Assembly: GCA_008921705.1 (NCBI GenBank) | Contig: VFFE01006562.1 | Location: 1 to 64,000, forward strand | DNA: 64,000 nt | Direction of reading: 5' to 3' | DNA from: Burhinus oedicnemus | Lineage: Eukaryota > Chordata > Aves > Charadriiformes > Burhinidae | Program-made: the position numbers and the translations under genes | In this document: positions 23,701-47,825 of the stretch, piece by piece | Layout of the letters: each line of letters starts with the position of its first letter | Numbering within the stretch: the first letter of the stretch is position 1 | Notes under the pieces: model-generated | Told to the model about the DNA's origin: nothing | Seen by the model: the letters and a program-made list of their open reading frames with translations, nothing else | Databases searched by the model: none

Positions 23701-26700
23701 CATCACCATCTGTTTCTTCAACAGTTCCATATTCGGGAGAGCGCGAGCGCTTTTCACATTATGCAAGCAGCTTCCTTGATTAAACCAGCACGGCGTGGAT
23801 GGATTTTGTTATGAAACCCTGGCACATTTCTAAGTCTCTGGCTTGTGTTATCAATAACTGCTAGGGTCTGGAAAGACCATCCATTAAATTAAGCCACTTT
23901 TAAGCTGCAGCTTGCATTTCAGAACTCATGTTAACTGTGATTGATCAATGTAATTTAAGAAAAGATTTCCAATGGACTATAAAGATGGCAAGGTGATTAG
24001 CAGTGAACTCTGGCATTTCCTAGCCCAGTGATAATACATTTAGGAGGAAGCGATGGGCTACGTATTTCCAGTAGGGCCCGCGAGTTTTGTAAAACATATC
24101 TAAGTCATTATTTTTACATAAAACATTAAATTTAAAACATAAGCATAGTGTTGTAAACAGCACAGTAATATATTATAAACAGGTGAGATTTGGGGATGAA
24201 ACGTGATGAAAACATCATGCTTAGACTTTAATCATATATTATCTAAACTTTTCCTCCAATTTTTAGACTTCAAGTATTTCAAGAGCAACATTATATTATG
24301 CCCTTATAAGACCCCTATCACAGAGATATTCAGGGGCATTTTACAAAATTTAAAAGACTGAAAATTCACATGTCAGAGAGCATATTCTCACCAGGCAGAG
24401 TAACCACACGGCTTTCCTCCTGCTGTCCTTGAAAGAACCAGTGATGGCAGACAGCACTCCAGGTAGTAACTTGGGGAATTCCGGGATCATTTCCCCAACA
24501 GAAAGCCCAGAGAAAAGCATCTTGAATATAATTCCCAGCTCAGTCAGGTGTAATTCTAACTGAGCACTGGGGTATTGCTCAAACATGGCAGAGTTAAGGC
24601 TCTGTTGTGAGAATGACATTTAAACATATTTTCGGCATCGGTGTTTTCATATGCTTTAAAGTTCAGCTGCATTTCCATATACTGGAAGGGCATAAAACAC
24701 TAACCTTAAAAATATAATTTAAAAAAACATTAAAAACATAAAAACACACAAAATCATAAGGCAATTTGAACTCCGTGTCGGAGGGTTTAATTGCTACAGG
24801 CTTTTGTTTGTTTGTTTTTTCATGCATCGGCATCCTCCGCTGCTGCCTTGGCAATGATTCCTCCTCCTCCAGAGCCCACTGGTTGCATGCTGGTCCCATC
24901 GCTATTTCTGCATCTCACATCACCACTACAGCCTTGTTCTTCCTCCTCAGTTTTCCTCTCCAGGGAGAGGTAGCTGACAGGATGGGAAGCTGGCAATGGG
25001 TCATATGAAGAGTGCATGGGCTCATATTGAGTCATGGGATAGTATCTGAAGGAGAAACATACGGCCTTTATGAGGGATGTAAGGGCTTTGCGAAGAGTCT
25101 CCCCTGAGTTTGTCACTGTGGAGTTCCCCTTCTTCACACCTTTCTTGTATTCCCTCTGCACTGCCTGGCTTCCTTGCATGTCCTCCAGAGATACAGAGCC
25201 CTTCCAGGATGCCCCATCTGCTTCAGCTCCTTCAGTCTGCACTCCTGCTCCACACACACATGGACCTTCTCTTCTCACCTCTACACTCTTGATCCCACTT
25301 TGTGACCCAGGTGACTTTAAGGAGACCAGAAAGGGGGAAGGTGACCAGGCTGTGACAGAAGCAGATGAGAAATCAGTTATGTAGAGCCGCTAGTCTCAAC
25401 GACGGGCTAGTACGGAGGCTTGCTCAGGCAACAGAGCAGATGGTGGCAACAACAGCTTTTGGTGTCTCACATCACTCCCACTCATTGTCCGACTCTCCCA
25501 CACGCCTCCACCTTCACAGATCTTAAATAGAAAGTGTGGATGTGGGACAAACAGCGCTGTCGCAGAGCACGTGAAAAGCATAGCATCTACAAACTGCTAC
25601 AGCGGTCACAGCTCAGGGAGTTTGGAAATCCTCTTGTTCATTAGCACCCTTGTCCTCCTGCACATATGCACTTCAGGCTCTTTGGCTTGCCTGTCTGGCA
25701 ATGAGCAAACATCTAGACCCAACTCACCAGTTAATAGCTTTTCCAATATTTATCTTGCTTCCCTGAAGAAGAAATGGGTCCTGCGCACTCAGCTGATCAA
25801 TACCCTGTGACAGATCTTTTGGGGACATGATCAGGGCCACAGTTACACTCCTGGACATGCATAAAAATTGCTTGAAGAGCAGCTGATTTTACAGGTGTGG
25901 TTATCGTGGAGAAAGGAGAAGGGGAGGATTGGTAGGGGAAAGGAAGTGGTTGTTGGGAGTGGGATAAGCGTTACCTGAGCAATCTCTTTCTCAAGCGATC
26001 CCAAATTTTCATTACACCAGCCAACATCTGTTATAAACTCCATTTTCCCAGCTAGGGGATCAGGTCACAGGGAGACATATATCACAAACAATGTTAATTA
26101 GAACACCTTTTATTGATTAAGCTCTTGCTATTAATAGAGTCCAACTGTTATTATTAATAGTAGATAACTGATCACACACTTCATTCATGCACACACGCTC
26201 TCTCTCAGTTTTCCAGCTGGAGCAACAGTTGGAAGAACAACCCCAGCTATTTACCCAGAAACAGAGGCTTGTACGGCTGCGCCAATGGCTTCTAGGTGGG
26301 TGTTCACAAAGTCCCTCAAAGGGTGCTTTGTTTCATCAGGTTATAAATAATCCTCTTGTTTCTGTCTCTGGCATAGCGCAGCCACCACCTTTGTGGCACA
26401 GCTGGAGTTAGACAACCCACTGCTGATGCTGGGAGCCCTGAACAGATGCAGCAAACCCTTGGCATCCTGAGTTTATTCATGGCAGATTCAGCAGAACTGC
26501 TAACCTGTGGGGTTTATTAATTCTTGGGAGACTTTCATGTGCTGTCTTTCGGCATGTACTTTTCCTCTCTTCAGTCTGTTTTTGGATAACTGTCTCTCCA
26601 TCCACACCCTGAGGTTCTTATAGAACCCATTCCCACAAACTCATGCTAAGGTACTTTCATGGTACGGCTGTTACAGACGAGAAATGTCAGTGTCATCTAA

Positions 26701-27525
26701 GCAAGGCTGTGTATTTCAGACACTTTGAATAACTTACCTGTAAAAAAGTGGTGACTGACCTCACCTGTAGCAGAGCTTGCATTTACCTATAATGCAAAGA
26801 TGAAGATTATTTAGAAAAACTTCACATTTCCTAACCTTGATGGGGTTAAAACCTCAGCACTGAGTCAAAGTTTTGTATTGTAATGTGTGGGCACATACAC
26901 GCTTGCATACAAATACAGCTTTCTTCTTTGCTCCAAAACTGAGTAAGACCTTGGTTTTGACAGCCAGTTATTTTGTGAGGATTTGAGATAATACAGCTTT
27001 GCAAAATGTGTCTTGTGGTGTGGCTCTGTGATTTTTAAAGTCCAAACAGCAATAAATTTCCCCCTTCAAAAAACAAGACAGATGAAGGCAAAATCCAGCT
27101 GTACTTGCACAGTATGCTTTCATGAAAATGGCTAAAATTGAACAAATTAAAATTACATTTTTAGCACTCACGTCCTACCAGTAGACTCTCACCGTAGCTG
27201 ATCTTCTACTGCTCTATGATCAGATACAGGTGACCCAGTCTTGAAAGCATGGGTTACCATGGTGGAATTTATTTATTATTCCTATCCTCGCTGTATTTGT
27301 AAACTCCTATCTTCGCTCCTAACCACCATTCTCTTGGAGCAGTGAGGTGGGGCTATTTTGCCCCCCGAGACATTTTATTTCTGTTTGAGAGGAAGGATAC
27401 TGTACCCTAAAGGTACCTACGCATTTAGCCGCATAGTAGATGGCTCTCGCAGTACATGTCGCGGCAGCCAGAGCACACACCACAAGGCCCTTGGCAGGTT
27501 TAAGCTTTTGCAAGGGCTTTGGGAG

Positions 27526-28244
27526 TGTCCTGGTCTGAGGTAGAACAGAACCAATCTTCTTTTCAGTAATTTTACTTTTCAGTTAAGCCTCATTCTAACT
27601 AACTGAACTCTCTGAAATCAACAGCATATTGTTCAGATACTGTTCGCTCCCAGAATGATTAGACCTGAGAGAAGCTTTTGCTTATACTGATTGCTGTAAC
27701 AACAAGACCTGCCAACTTTGTTACTTGCCCCGTTGGAGGGTGGGAAGCGGAAAAGCGTAGAGGGGTCACACCTGTGGGGAGGAGCGGACAGGACAGGGGA
27801 CCCAAAACTGACCCACAGGGTAGTCCATCCCATCTGCCTCATGCTCAGTATAAAGCTGAGGGATCAAAGGGTCAGCTCTCTTTCTTCAATGGCCAGTGTC
27901 TGAGAACGACTCTTGTTTGTTCGTCCAACTTTGATCCCGATCCGTGTGTTCCTGAATCCAGACCTGGAACCCAGTTCCCTTCCATCGCTGAGTCCAGTCT
28001 GGGACTCTCCCAGTGCCTGCTGGTGAGCTCCATATGGTTTTGTAGATATTGTATATATTTCATTATTTTCTTTTATTATTTTATTAATATTTTCATTAAA
28101 GTAGTTTACTTTCTGTTAAACTCTTAAGTGTCTTTCTCTCTTCCTCCTCTCCCTGAAAGGAGATGCTCTCCCTCCTCTGAAGGGAGAGATGTCAGAGAGC
28201 ATGTCTCATTCACGTCCGTGGCCAGTCTGGCCCAAACCACGACA
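27526..28244 (+). mobile_element. Solo LTR of an endogenous retrovirus, with 5-bp target duplication
   Basis: The 719-bp unit starts TGTCCTGG and ends CACGACA, and is flanked on both sides by GGGAG (27521-27525 and 28245-28249). It has a TATA box (TATAAA at 27849-27854) and a later ATTAAA polyadenylation-type signal near 28095, so a U3-R-U5 layout is visible. A second copy of the same family, 720 bp and in opposite orientation, lies at 43898-44617. No internal viral genes are present. The LTR ends about 560 bp upstream of the ACTR10 start codon, in the same orientation. Confidence 0.88.
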
Positions 28245-28389
28245 GGGAGGACACAAGGCACGGTTTGACGCACGGTTGCATGGCGTGGACAGGCGATGCC
28301 TGGACCCTCAGAAACCAGCCGTGCAGGATAAATTAACGCCATCCCTACCGCGCGGCTGCTTCAGCATGGCTTCACACTTGACCAGCTCT

Positions 28390-41204
<12,815 letters not shown>

Positions 41205-41301
41205 GCAGCTAAATGCTACATAAGGATTCTCCTGATCTCTTTCAAGTAGATATATATGCATTGGCTCTTTTTTTTGTATTAAGTAATTTGTGTGTAACAC
41301 T

Positions 41302-41307
41302 ATTAAA
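41302..41307 (+). terminator. ACTR10: Likely ACTR10 polyadenylation signal (ATTAAA)
   Basis: This is the first ATTAAA after the stop codon, about 100 nt downstream. A further ATTAAA-like site lies near 41605, so alternative 3' ends are possible. Confidence 0.45.
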
Positions 41308-41776
41308 TATGAACAATGTGGATGTTTTGGGGGAGTATGGTGGTAGGTACTAACACTATTTAAAACCATGTCCAGTTATAGTTTAAAAAGTTAACTCTGG
41401 CAACTACTATGCTATTTTGTCATTCTGAAGAAATTCTGTACTGTCATGAGTTGTAGCCTACTGAGTTGTTTGTTATTTATCTGTACAGTAAATGACATTG
41501 TTGAGAGAATTTGTTTTAAGATACTTTGATTTTAAGTATGCTTAGAAGAATGAAGGGCAGTCTACTATGGGAAACACCTATGGAAGCTTTTCTGCCAAAT
41601 TCTGTATTAAAATATTCCACCTTTGAATCACATGTGAGGAAATGGTTTGGGGGTGTTTAGTAAAGGTGCTGGAGCAGTATTCCCTTTGGACACAGTCCTG
41701 CTCTGAGAGTTTCAGCAGAAAACTCTTCTGCCTGTAATTCTTAGATAGTGCTAAGCTAACAGCTCTCCCAGTATCT
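41308..41776 (+). other. ACTR10 3' flank
   Basis: AT-rich sequence between the first poly(A) signal and the next LTR. It may include a longer ACTR10 3' UTR. Nothing else was recognised. Confidence 0.4.
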
Positions 41777-41781
41777 CTCCT

Positions 41782-42423
41782 CGTTATGGTTTGAGAAACC
41801 CACAACAATTTATTGTCATTTAGACAATTGTTCTACTGCCCGATGACCCTCCCCGCTCAGGAAAGGGAATCAGGGGAAAAAACAAGGAAACCCAGGGGTT
41901 GAAATATAAACAGGTTTAATAGAATAAGACTAGATAATTAATATTAATAACACTAAAGAACCAATATTGATCCTGATACCAATATAAAACATACAAGGAT
42001 TATGATCAGCCCATTCTATCCGTAGGAAGCTGTGCACTCCCAGCAGTGGACAGCCAATGTCAGATACTGTGAGCGCTACGGTTTTAGGAGGAAGGGAAGG
42101 CCTCAGGCATCCAGCACCAGGGCAAGAAGTTCTCTGGATCACTGCCATCAAGGGAGAGAGCGAGCTTCGCAGCAAACTTTCTAATTTATATTGAATGTGA
42201 CGTTCATGGTCTGAAATAACCCTGTTGGCCAGCTTGGGTCAAGTGCTCAGATCTCGCTTCTCATCCCTGCACCTGGCAAGCTCGAAAACACTGAGAACTT
42301 GAAACCCACACACCATAGCTGGCTATAAAGTAGATATTTTCACAAATTTAGACACTAGAGTATTCTAAAAGTAGAGTTTTCCCAAGCATTAGAAATTAGT
42401 CCTGTGTCGCTCAAACCAGGACA
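41782..42423 (-). mobile_element. Solo LTR, second family, minus strand
   Basis: The 642-bp unit is flanked by CTCCT at 41777-41781 and 42424-42428, a 5-bp target duplication. Read on the minus strand it starts TGTCCTGGTTTGAG and ends TCAAACCATAACG, with the terminal CA changed to CG. A TATA-like stretch and an ATTAAA signal are present in that orientation. Its first bases resemble those of the 27.5-kb LTR, but the bodies differ. There are no internal genes. Confidence 0.82.
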
Positions 42424-42428
42424 CTCCT

Positions 42429-43892
42429 CCAAGAAAGAATTCAACCATGGAAGAGTTATAAACAAGTGCAAGGAAGTCTTGAGTCTCTTACTGAAATGTC
42501 AACCTCAGAAGTCACTTCTTTGCCTTTCTTCTCACCATCAGAAATACCAAACTTTGTTGTCCCGCAACAATATGTATTAAATGAAAATGCAATACGAAGT
42601 TAATTGCTTAAGGAAACAAAAAAGGGGACATTTAGATACTAACACTATCTTTAGGAACTGTTCGCTAATTAATAGGCTCTTAGCAATGCTGTAACTACAT
42701 ACTGAAGGAGAAGGAGCACTCCTGTGCGAAAACACACACATACACTTTCATTCTGCTGCTAGTGCTGCTGATTTTGGTTTGTCATGATTCTCACTGTCCT
42801 TCCATAATAATGCTGTCAATTAATTTTGCACACAGAGCTGTGGCTCCTGGTGGGCACTCCAGAGAGCACCACTGCATCTCAGCAGCATTGTGTCTTGGGA
42901 GAGGCATTTCCCCCAGAGTCAAATGCTGTTAAACTTGCCATCAATGTGCCAAACTTGACTCACTGACTAAATGGTGACCCTGCTGGTACCTACGGATTAC
43001 TGAAGTTCAGATCCTACTCTGAGGAGTAATTGTTTAGCTCAAATTTGGGGATATACCTATATATAAAATTATTCAAAAGGAGGGGCAGTGGAGTCTTTTC
43101 TTGCCAAAACCATGCTTTTTGTGGCAGATTTTCCTGGGCTGTCTGCTAACAACCTGCTGTGGTTCCTGAAGCATGTTTTTTGAGGCATATATTTAAAGAA
43201 ACATTCTTGTGGTGAAACTTAGCACAGGGCAGTGTGCTATGGCATTTCAGTAAGCTTCTGCACGACTTTGTCATTCCGTTTCATACCTGTTTTACCTTAA
43301 CATATGGTGTTATTTGGCACATGGTAGGAGATGCTCCTTTTTATCTTAATGACTTCCAAATTAGAAAAAAAGAACTACAAAACCTAGGATTCAGTGCTTG
43401 AAGTGTGAGTCTGTCATAGGTGAGACTTTGCTGGTTGGTAACAGTGGTCTGATAGTATTGACACGGATGATTTCTCTCCAGAGGTGCTGGTAGGTGTATA
43501 TTTAAATTGCCTTTTTCCTACTTCAGATTAGCCGTGTGGCTGTTACGCAGACAGCATAGAAAAATACACAGGCATGGCTGTGAGTAGTTGTTAATGGTTG
43601 TTTTATAGTCCTTGGGTGAGGTTTGTCTTTTTGAGATCATTTCTTAGTCCTCAAAGCACGATGGAGGCTGGCTGCTGCCTCTTTGCGCTGATGTGAGAGT
43701 CTCCAGTCCAAACACTTTCCTGGGTTTCCAGGTCAAACAAGTTGCAATTGCCACGCACAACAGCTTTTCTGCAGCAGCCTGGGGATGAGAATGGTATGCC
43801 ATGACACAGAAACAGGTTCTTCAAAATGTACTCTGTTGTGTTCTGTCTGTCAGGCCTGAATTTGGAAAAATGGATTTAATGAAATAGCTAGG
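42429..43892. other. Unique-looking intergenic segment between two LTRs
   Basis: About 1.5 kb with no recognised gene, repeat or exon. I looked for PSMA3 exons here, the human neighbour of ACTR10, and for 5' DGLUCY exons, and found neither. Confidence 0.45.
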
Positions 43893-43897
43893 TATGT

Positions 43898-44617
43898 TGT
43901 CAAGTTTTAGCTGGGCTGGCCACTAAACGAATGACAGATGTTTTCTGTTGACCCCTCTCCCTCCCCAGAAGGGTAAGGGAGAGAGACTTACGGGTTTGAA
44001 AAAAAAGCTAAAGCAGCTTTAATGAAATATTAACTATAAAAATAAAAGGTAATCATATTAACAAGAAAATAATTAAATATATATGAATATCGAGCTCCCA
44101 GGATGATGATCACATTGCTGGCAGGAACTGGGAAAATCCCAGACGGGACTCAGCGGCAGATGGGAACTGGATTCAGGAATGCACAGATCAGGATCAAAGG
44201 CAGATGAACAGGCAGAGTCCTTGGACAGCAGCCACTGAAGAAGAGGAGTTGACCCCTTTGATCCCTCAGCTTTATACTAAGCATGAGGCAGATGGGATGG
44301 AATACCCTGTTGGTCAGGTTTGGGTCCCCTGTCCTGCCCTCTCCTCCCCGCAGGTGTGACCCCTCTACGCTTTTCCGCTTCCCACCCTCTGACATGGTAC
44401 ATAACAAAGTTGGCTGACCTTGGTTGTTATAGCAATAAGCATAAGCAAGACCCTCTCTGTGTACCGTTCCTTAGTATTAACTATGAACATCAGGCTTTAC
44501 CACTGCCAGAAGCAGACACTGAAAAACACTGTTAACTTCAGAGAGTGCAGTCAGAGTTAACTGAGAAGTAAAATTACTGAAAAGAAAATTGGTTCTGTTC
44601 TGTCTCAAACCAGGGCG
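43898..44617 (-). mobile_element. Solo LTR, same family as 27.5 kb, inverted
   Basis: The 720-bp copy lies on the minus strand. Its 3' edge reads TGTCAAG on the plus strand and its 5' edge is AACCAGGGCG, a mutated end of the TGTCCTGG start. Flanks are TATGT (43893-43897) and TGTGT (44618-44622), a 5-bp duplication with one change. It shares long matching blocks with the other copy, including the TATAAAG region and a chance reading frame containing GGKRKSVEGSHL. No internal genes remain. Confidence 0.82.
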
Positions 44618-44689
44618 TGTGTATTCCCACTGTGTCAGGTATTGGCATTGTTTTCCATCTTGGGGTTTTTCTCTTGCTTACTTCTACAA

Positions 44690-45670
44690 GTCTATGATCC
44701 TTGAATGGTTTAATATCCTTGGGATGTTCATGTTGCACAGGATGGCATCCAGGCGGGTTTTGAATGTCTCCAGAGTCGGAGACTCCACCACCTCTCTGGG
44801 CAGCCTCCTCCAGTGCTCTGCCACCCTCAAAGGAAAGAAGTTCCTCCTTTTGTTCAGATGGAACTTCCTATGTCCAAGTTTGTGCCCGTTACCTCTTGTG
44901 CTATCACTGGGCACCACTGCAAAAAGACTGTTCCCATCCTCCCAGCACCCTCCCTTTAAGTATTCATAAGCATTGATGAGATCCCCCCTCTGAGTCTTCT
45001 CCAGACTAAACAGACCCAAGTCCCTCAGCCTTGCCTCCTAAGAAGGATGTTCCAGCCCCCTAATCATCTTTGTAGCCCTCTGCTGTACACTCTTCAGCAG
45101 TTCCCTGTCCTTGAACTGGGAAGCCCAGAACTGGACACTACTGCAGGGCAGAGTAGAGGGGGAGGATGACCTCCCGCGACCTGCTTGCCACACTCTTCTT
45201 GATGCACCCCAGGATGCCATTGGCCGCCTTGGCCACAAGGGCACATTGCTGGCTCATGGTCATCCTGTTGCCCACCAGGACTCCCAGGTCCCTTTCCACC
45301 AAGCTGTTTTCCAGCAGGTCAGCCCCTAACCTGTACTGGTGCATGGGGTTATTCCTGCCCAGGTGCAGGACCCTACACTTGCCCTTGTTGAACTTCATGA
45401 GGTTTCTGAGGCAAAAGCGGCATTAAGTACCTCAGCCTTTTCCTTGTCCTTGGTCACTCTGTTTCCCCGGGCATCCAATAAAGGATGGAGATTCTCCTTA
45501 CTGGTCCGTTTTGGTGCTAATGTGTTCATAGAACTGTTTATAATTGTCTGTTATGGCATGAGCCAGATTAAGTTGTAGTTGGGCTTTGGTCCTTCTAATT
45601 TTCTCCCTGCATAGCGTAATGAAATCTTTGCGGTCTTCCTGAGTGGCCTGCCCCTTCTTCCACAGGCCAT
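44690..45670 (-). mobile_element. CR1 LINE with internal deletion of the reverse-transcriptase core
   Basis: Read on the minus strand, the linker part of ORF2 (QEDRKDF, then NLAHAITDNYKQFYEH) runs to about 45425. It then jumps straight to the C-terminal part ([18 protein letters not shown], then [20 protein letters not shown]) and the 3' UTR ([20 protein letters not shown]). The catalytic palm motifs are missing at the junction. Several frameshifts are present, so the element is dead. Confidence 0.85.
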
Positions 45671-45680
45671 AAACTCATAA

Positions 45681-45700
45681 ACTTGGTTGCCCAACCAAGT
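45681..45700. repeat. Perfect short palindrome
   Basis: ACTTGGTTG, CC, CAACCAAGT: nine-base arms around a two-base centre. It lies about 50 bp beyond the polyadenylation signal of the ITPRIPL gene. Confidence 0.7.
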
Positions 45701-45747
45701 GATGCACAGACACTGAGAGAGGCAGCGTCAATGGGTTAAACAAATGA

Positions 45748-45753
45748 TTTATT
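45748..45753 (-). terminator. Polyadenylation signal of the ITPRIP-like gene
   Basis: AATAAA on the minus strand, about 335 nt beyond the TAG stop and 17 nt beyond the end of the frame that would follow readthrough. It is the first canonical signal downstream. Confidence 0.6.
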
Positions 45754-46087
45754 GACATTTTTGCACTGGCTAAAGCTCCCAAGGGCATGGACTGGGGAAG
45801 AGGGAGGGCGGTGGCTGTCCAGGGGGTGACGGCAGTCTCTGTTGCAAGGCTGCTGGCAGTGGCCCCTTCAGCTGCGTCAGGGCCCACTCCCCAGAGCGTG
45901 CTTTTGCTGAGGAGGAAAGGCGCGGCAGCGATCCCCACCGCCGATCGAGCAGCCTGTCCTCCAGCGTGTCCCACGTGCTCAGTGACGCAGCAGCAGCAGC
46001 TCCCCGGGGAGCGTCTTCAGGCCTGACCCCGTGCCTGAAGAACTGCACCTCTGGCCACGTCCTGCTGCTGGTAGCAGGGGCCTCTGC

Positions 46088-47095
46088 CTACTGGATGCCC
46101 AGGAAGTTGTATGAGCCGCCTTGCTTCACTCCAAACATCATCTCAATGAGGATGGTACTATTGGAAGTGTGTGTCAGCCGGAGCCTGCAGTTGCACCTGG
46201 AGGGCAGCACCGTTAGCTGGCAGTATCTGGCCTGAGGCAAAAATTCCCAGGCTCCTTTTACCAATAACTGGAACCAGCGGGCAGTTTTGGCTGTGTCGAG
46301 GTAGGGGCCGGTGCAGAGGGTGCCTAGGAGGCTGGGACACTGGTTTTTCCTCAGCTCCTCCTGGGGGTGGTGGAGGAAGCACAGCATGTCCTCCGCCAGC
46401 GGCTCCCTCATGCAAGTGCACCGCAGCTCCACGCGGAGTCCAGAGTTCCTTGACGGCATCTCCTGGCCAGCAGTGCCCAGCTCCAGATGGAAGGCGTGCC
46501 CACGGGGGGGCTTCAGGGGCACGAGCAGGCGGTACACAGCATCCTCCTCACAGGGACTCCAGCCTCGTAAGGTGCTGCCCACCCCGATCACCGGCTTCAG
46601 TCGTGGCATGAAACTATTCCGTGAAAGTTTGCCACAGACACGGACAAGTTCATCCACCAGCTCCTCCACCATGGTGAAGGATTCCGACAGGTCCAGGAGG
46701 CGCTTGGCTGAAATTGTGCACACATCCAGTGCAACACTGGCTCTTTCTCCTTGCTCCTCCTTCCCGGCCTTGTCTCTGGAGGTGCCCTCCTTGCTGCTGG
46801 CGGCTGGCTGGCGGCTCCTTTTCCTGAGCCACCTGCAGAGCTCGAGGAGCAGGACCAGGAGTGCAGCAAGCACCCACAAGTGCCGCTGCTGCGAGGCAGC
46901 AAAGAGCAGTTCTCCCCGGCCACGCTCGCTCTGCTCCAGCTGCTGCAGCAGCCCAGTCACCTGCTGGTTGAGGTACTCCTCACGCTGCTGCATGCACTGG
47001 CGCGTGGCCTCATCCAGCTCGCCATCGACCATCTCCCGGCCCTGGCCGAGGCTTTGCAAGGCCAGGGCGAGCAACACTGCCACTATGGCATCCAT
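46088..47095 (-). CDS. ITPRIP-like 1-type membrane protein, C-terminally truncated
   Basis: This 335-residue frame belongs to the inositol 1,4,5-trisphosphate receptor-interacting protein family (ITPRIP/ITPRIPL1), which has a Mab-21-type nucleotidyltransferase fold. In order: signal peptide 1-19, a glutamine/glutamate-rich coiled coil at about 25-66, a transmembrane helix at 73-90 followed by RKRSR, a charged linker to 120, then the first half of the Mab-21 domain (GVGSTLRGW at 171-179, EEDAVYRLLVPLKPPRGH at 183-200, CTGPYLDTAKTARWF at 261-275, FIEMMFGV-like STILIEMMFGV at 313-323). Relatives are about 530-560 residues, so roughly 200 C-terminal residues are lost. The frame ends at TAG where relatives continue, and the in-frame sequence after the stop (AEAPATSS, then PEVQFFRH) still resembles the family for about 20 codons before diverging. 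The start ATG has a strong context (GACATGG) directly after a splice acceptor. Avian genomes carry many such paralogues. It may be a pseudogene or a short-form gene. Confidence 0.8.
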   Translation of the reverse strand: MDAIVAVLLALALQSLGQGREMVDGELDEATRQCMQQREEYLNQQVTGLLQQLEQSERGRGELLFAASQQRHLWVLAALLVLLLELCRWLRKRSRQPAASSKEGTSRDKAGKEEQGERASVALDVCTISAKRLLDLSESFTMVEELVDELVRVCGKLSRNSFMPRLKPVIGVGSTLRGWSPCEEDAVYRLLVPLKPPRGHAFHLELGTAGQEMPSRNSGLRVELRCTCMREPLAEDMLCFLHHPQEELRKNQCPSLLGTLCTGPYLDTAKTARWFQLLVKGAWEFLPQARYCQLTVLPSRCNCRLRLTHTSNSTILIEMMFGVKQGGSYNFLGIQ

Positions 47096-47480
47096 GTCCT
47101 GCAGGGGGAGGGAGAGAACGGGTTCAGTGGGGCTGGGAGGGAGGGAGCTGGTGGCGGGGGGTGCGGGGACAGGAGCCGCAGGGAGCTGAGGGCAGGCAGG
47201 AGAGGGGCGAGGCAGCGGGGAGGCAGCAAGGCCTGTTCCCAGCCCCGGCGTTGGCGTCGGAAGCAGCGTGGCCTGCCCAAGGCGGTCCCGCGAGCGACTG
47301 GGCCCTCAATGCAGGGTGAGAACCCACCCCCCTCCCCCGGGGGCCCGAGTTTCTGCCCCGGCCCTCGTCCAGCCCAGCCTCCCCCCGCCCACGCACTCAC
47401 CGCTGGCCCAGGCCGTAGTGGGGCAGCGGTGCCTGCTGGCGCCCCTTTTAGCCGCCCCCACTGTGACGCGTCCCCTGCGC
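47096..47480 (-). promoter_or_regulatory. 5' intron and TATA-like promoter of the ITPRIP-like gene
   Basis: On the minus strand an acceptor (CCTCCCCCTGCAG) ends at 47099, three bases before the ATG. A donor (GCG/GTGAGTGCG) lies at 47401. Upstream of it is a TATA-like CTAAAAG at 47445-47451, which would place the start near 47420 and make the first exon only about 20 nt. Further upstream CTGTGAC (47461-47467) and GTCACAG (47482-47488) form an inverted pair with TGACG half-sites typical of CRE-like elements. The layout is that of a real spliced gene rather than a naked retrocopy. Confidence 0.55.
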
Positions 47481-47659
47481 TGTCACAGGTGCCAGGGCGC
47501 ATCCCAGGCACGCCCGCCGGCCAGCCCCACCCCGGCTCAGCGACTGGCAGCTGGCCTGGGGTACTGCTTCAGGCTGGGCTAGAGTTAGTTTTCTTCAGAG
47601 GAGCCCGTGTGGTGCTCTGTTTGGGGTTGATTCTCGTCCGCCTGCCAATGGCAAGCTCG

Positions 47660-47825
47660 TCGTCACAGAATATCCTGAGTGGGAAGGGACCCATGAGGAT
47701 CATGGAGTCCAGCCCCTGACTCCACGCCGGGCAACCTTCAACATCAACCGTTGAGTCACAGAACCATTGAATCACTTAGGTCGGTGAAGACCCTTAAGAT
47801 CCTCGAGTCCAACCGCAACCCTAAC
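47660..47825 (-). mobile_element. Two short CR1 3'-tail fragments, minus strand
   Basis: 'CACAGAATATCCTGAGTGGG' followed by 'GATCATGGAGTCCAGCCCC' (from about 47673), and 'CACAGAACCATTGAATCACT' followed by 'AGATCCTCGAGTCCAACCGC' (from about 47756), are each the reverse complement of a CR1 terminus. They belong to two different subfamilies. Each is cut after about 60 bp. Confidence 0.75.

Larger units (their letters stand above)
17681..27520. other. Intergenic region between ARMH4 and ACTR10
   Basis: This is about 9.8 kb between two divergent promoters. It holds a CR1 tail (18586-18846), a T-run (18492-18510) and a MIR-type SINE (20527-20710). No spliced or family-supported coding sequence was found. 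The longest open frames (for example 24820-25278 minus) have no recognisable domain, start context or splice support. Distal regulatory elements are possible but cannot be read from one sequence. Confidence 0.6.

Noticed and set aside
24820..25278. Minus-strand open frame of 152 codons in the ARMH4-ACTR10 intergenic region
   Set aside because: Low-complexity Glu/Ser/Gly content, no known family and no promoter or acceptor placed to use it.
27678..28127. Open frame of 149 codons inside the LTR upstream of ACTR10
   Set aside because: It lies within the LTR, where no protein is encoded. The inverted LTR copy shows the same chance frame only because the DNA is homologous.
42800..43200. Possible 5' DGLUCY or PSMA3 exon between the two LTRs
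   Set aside because: Short readable stretches were seen, but none matched those proteins and no acceptor/donor pair framed them.
46311..47189. Long plus-strand open frame (292 codons) opposite the ITPRIP-like gene
   Set aside because: It is the antisense shadow of a GC-rich real coding frame and has no family resemblance, promoter or splice support.
46751..47719. Plus-strand open frame of 322 codons running from ITPRIPL into its promoter
   Set aside because: Same shadow effect extended through a CpG-rich promoter. It crosses the minus-strand intron and TATA-like box and has no recognisable domain.
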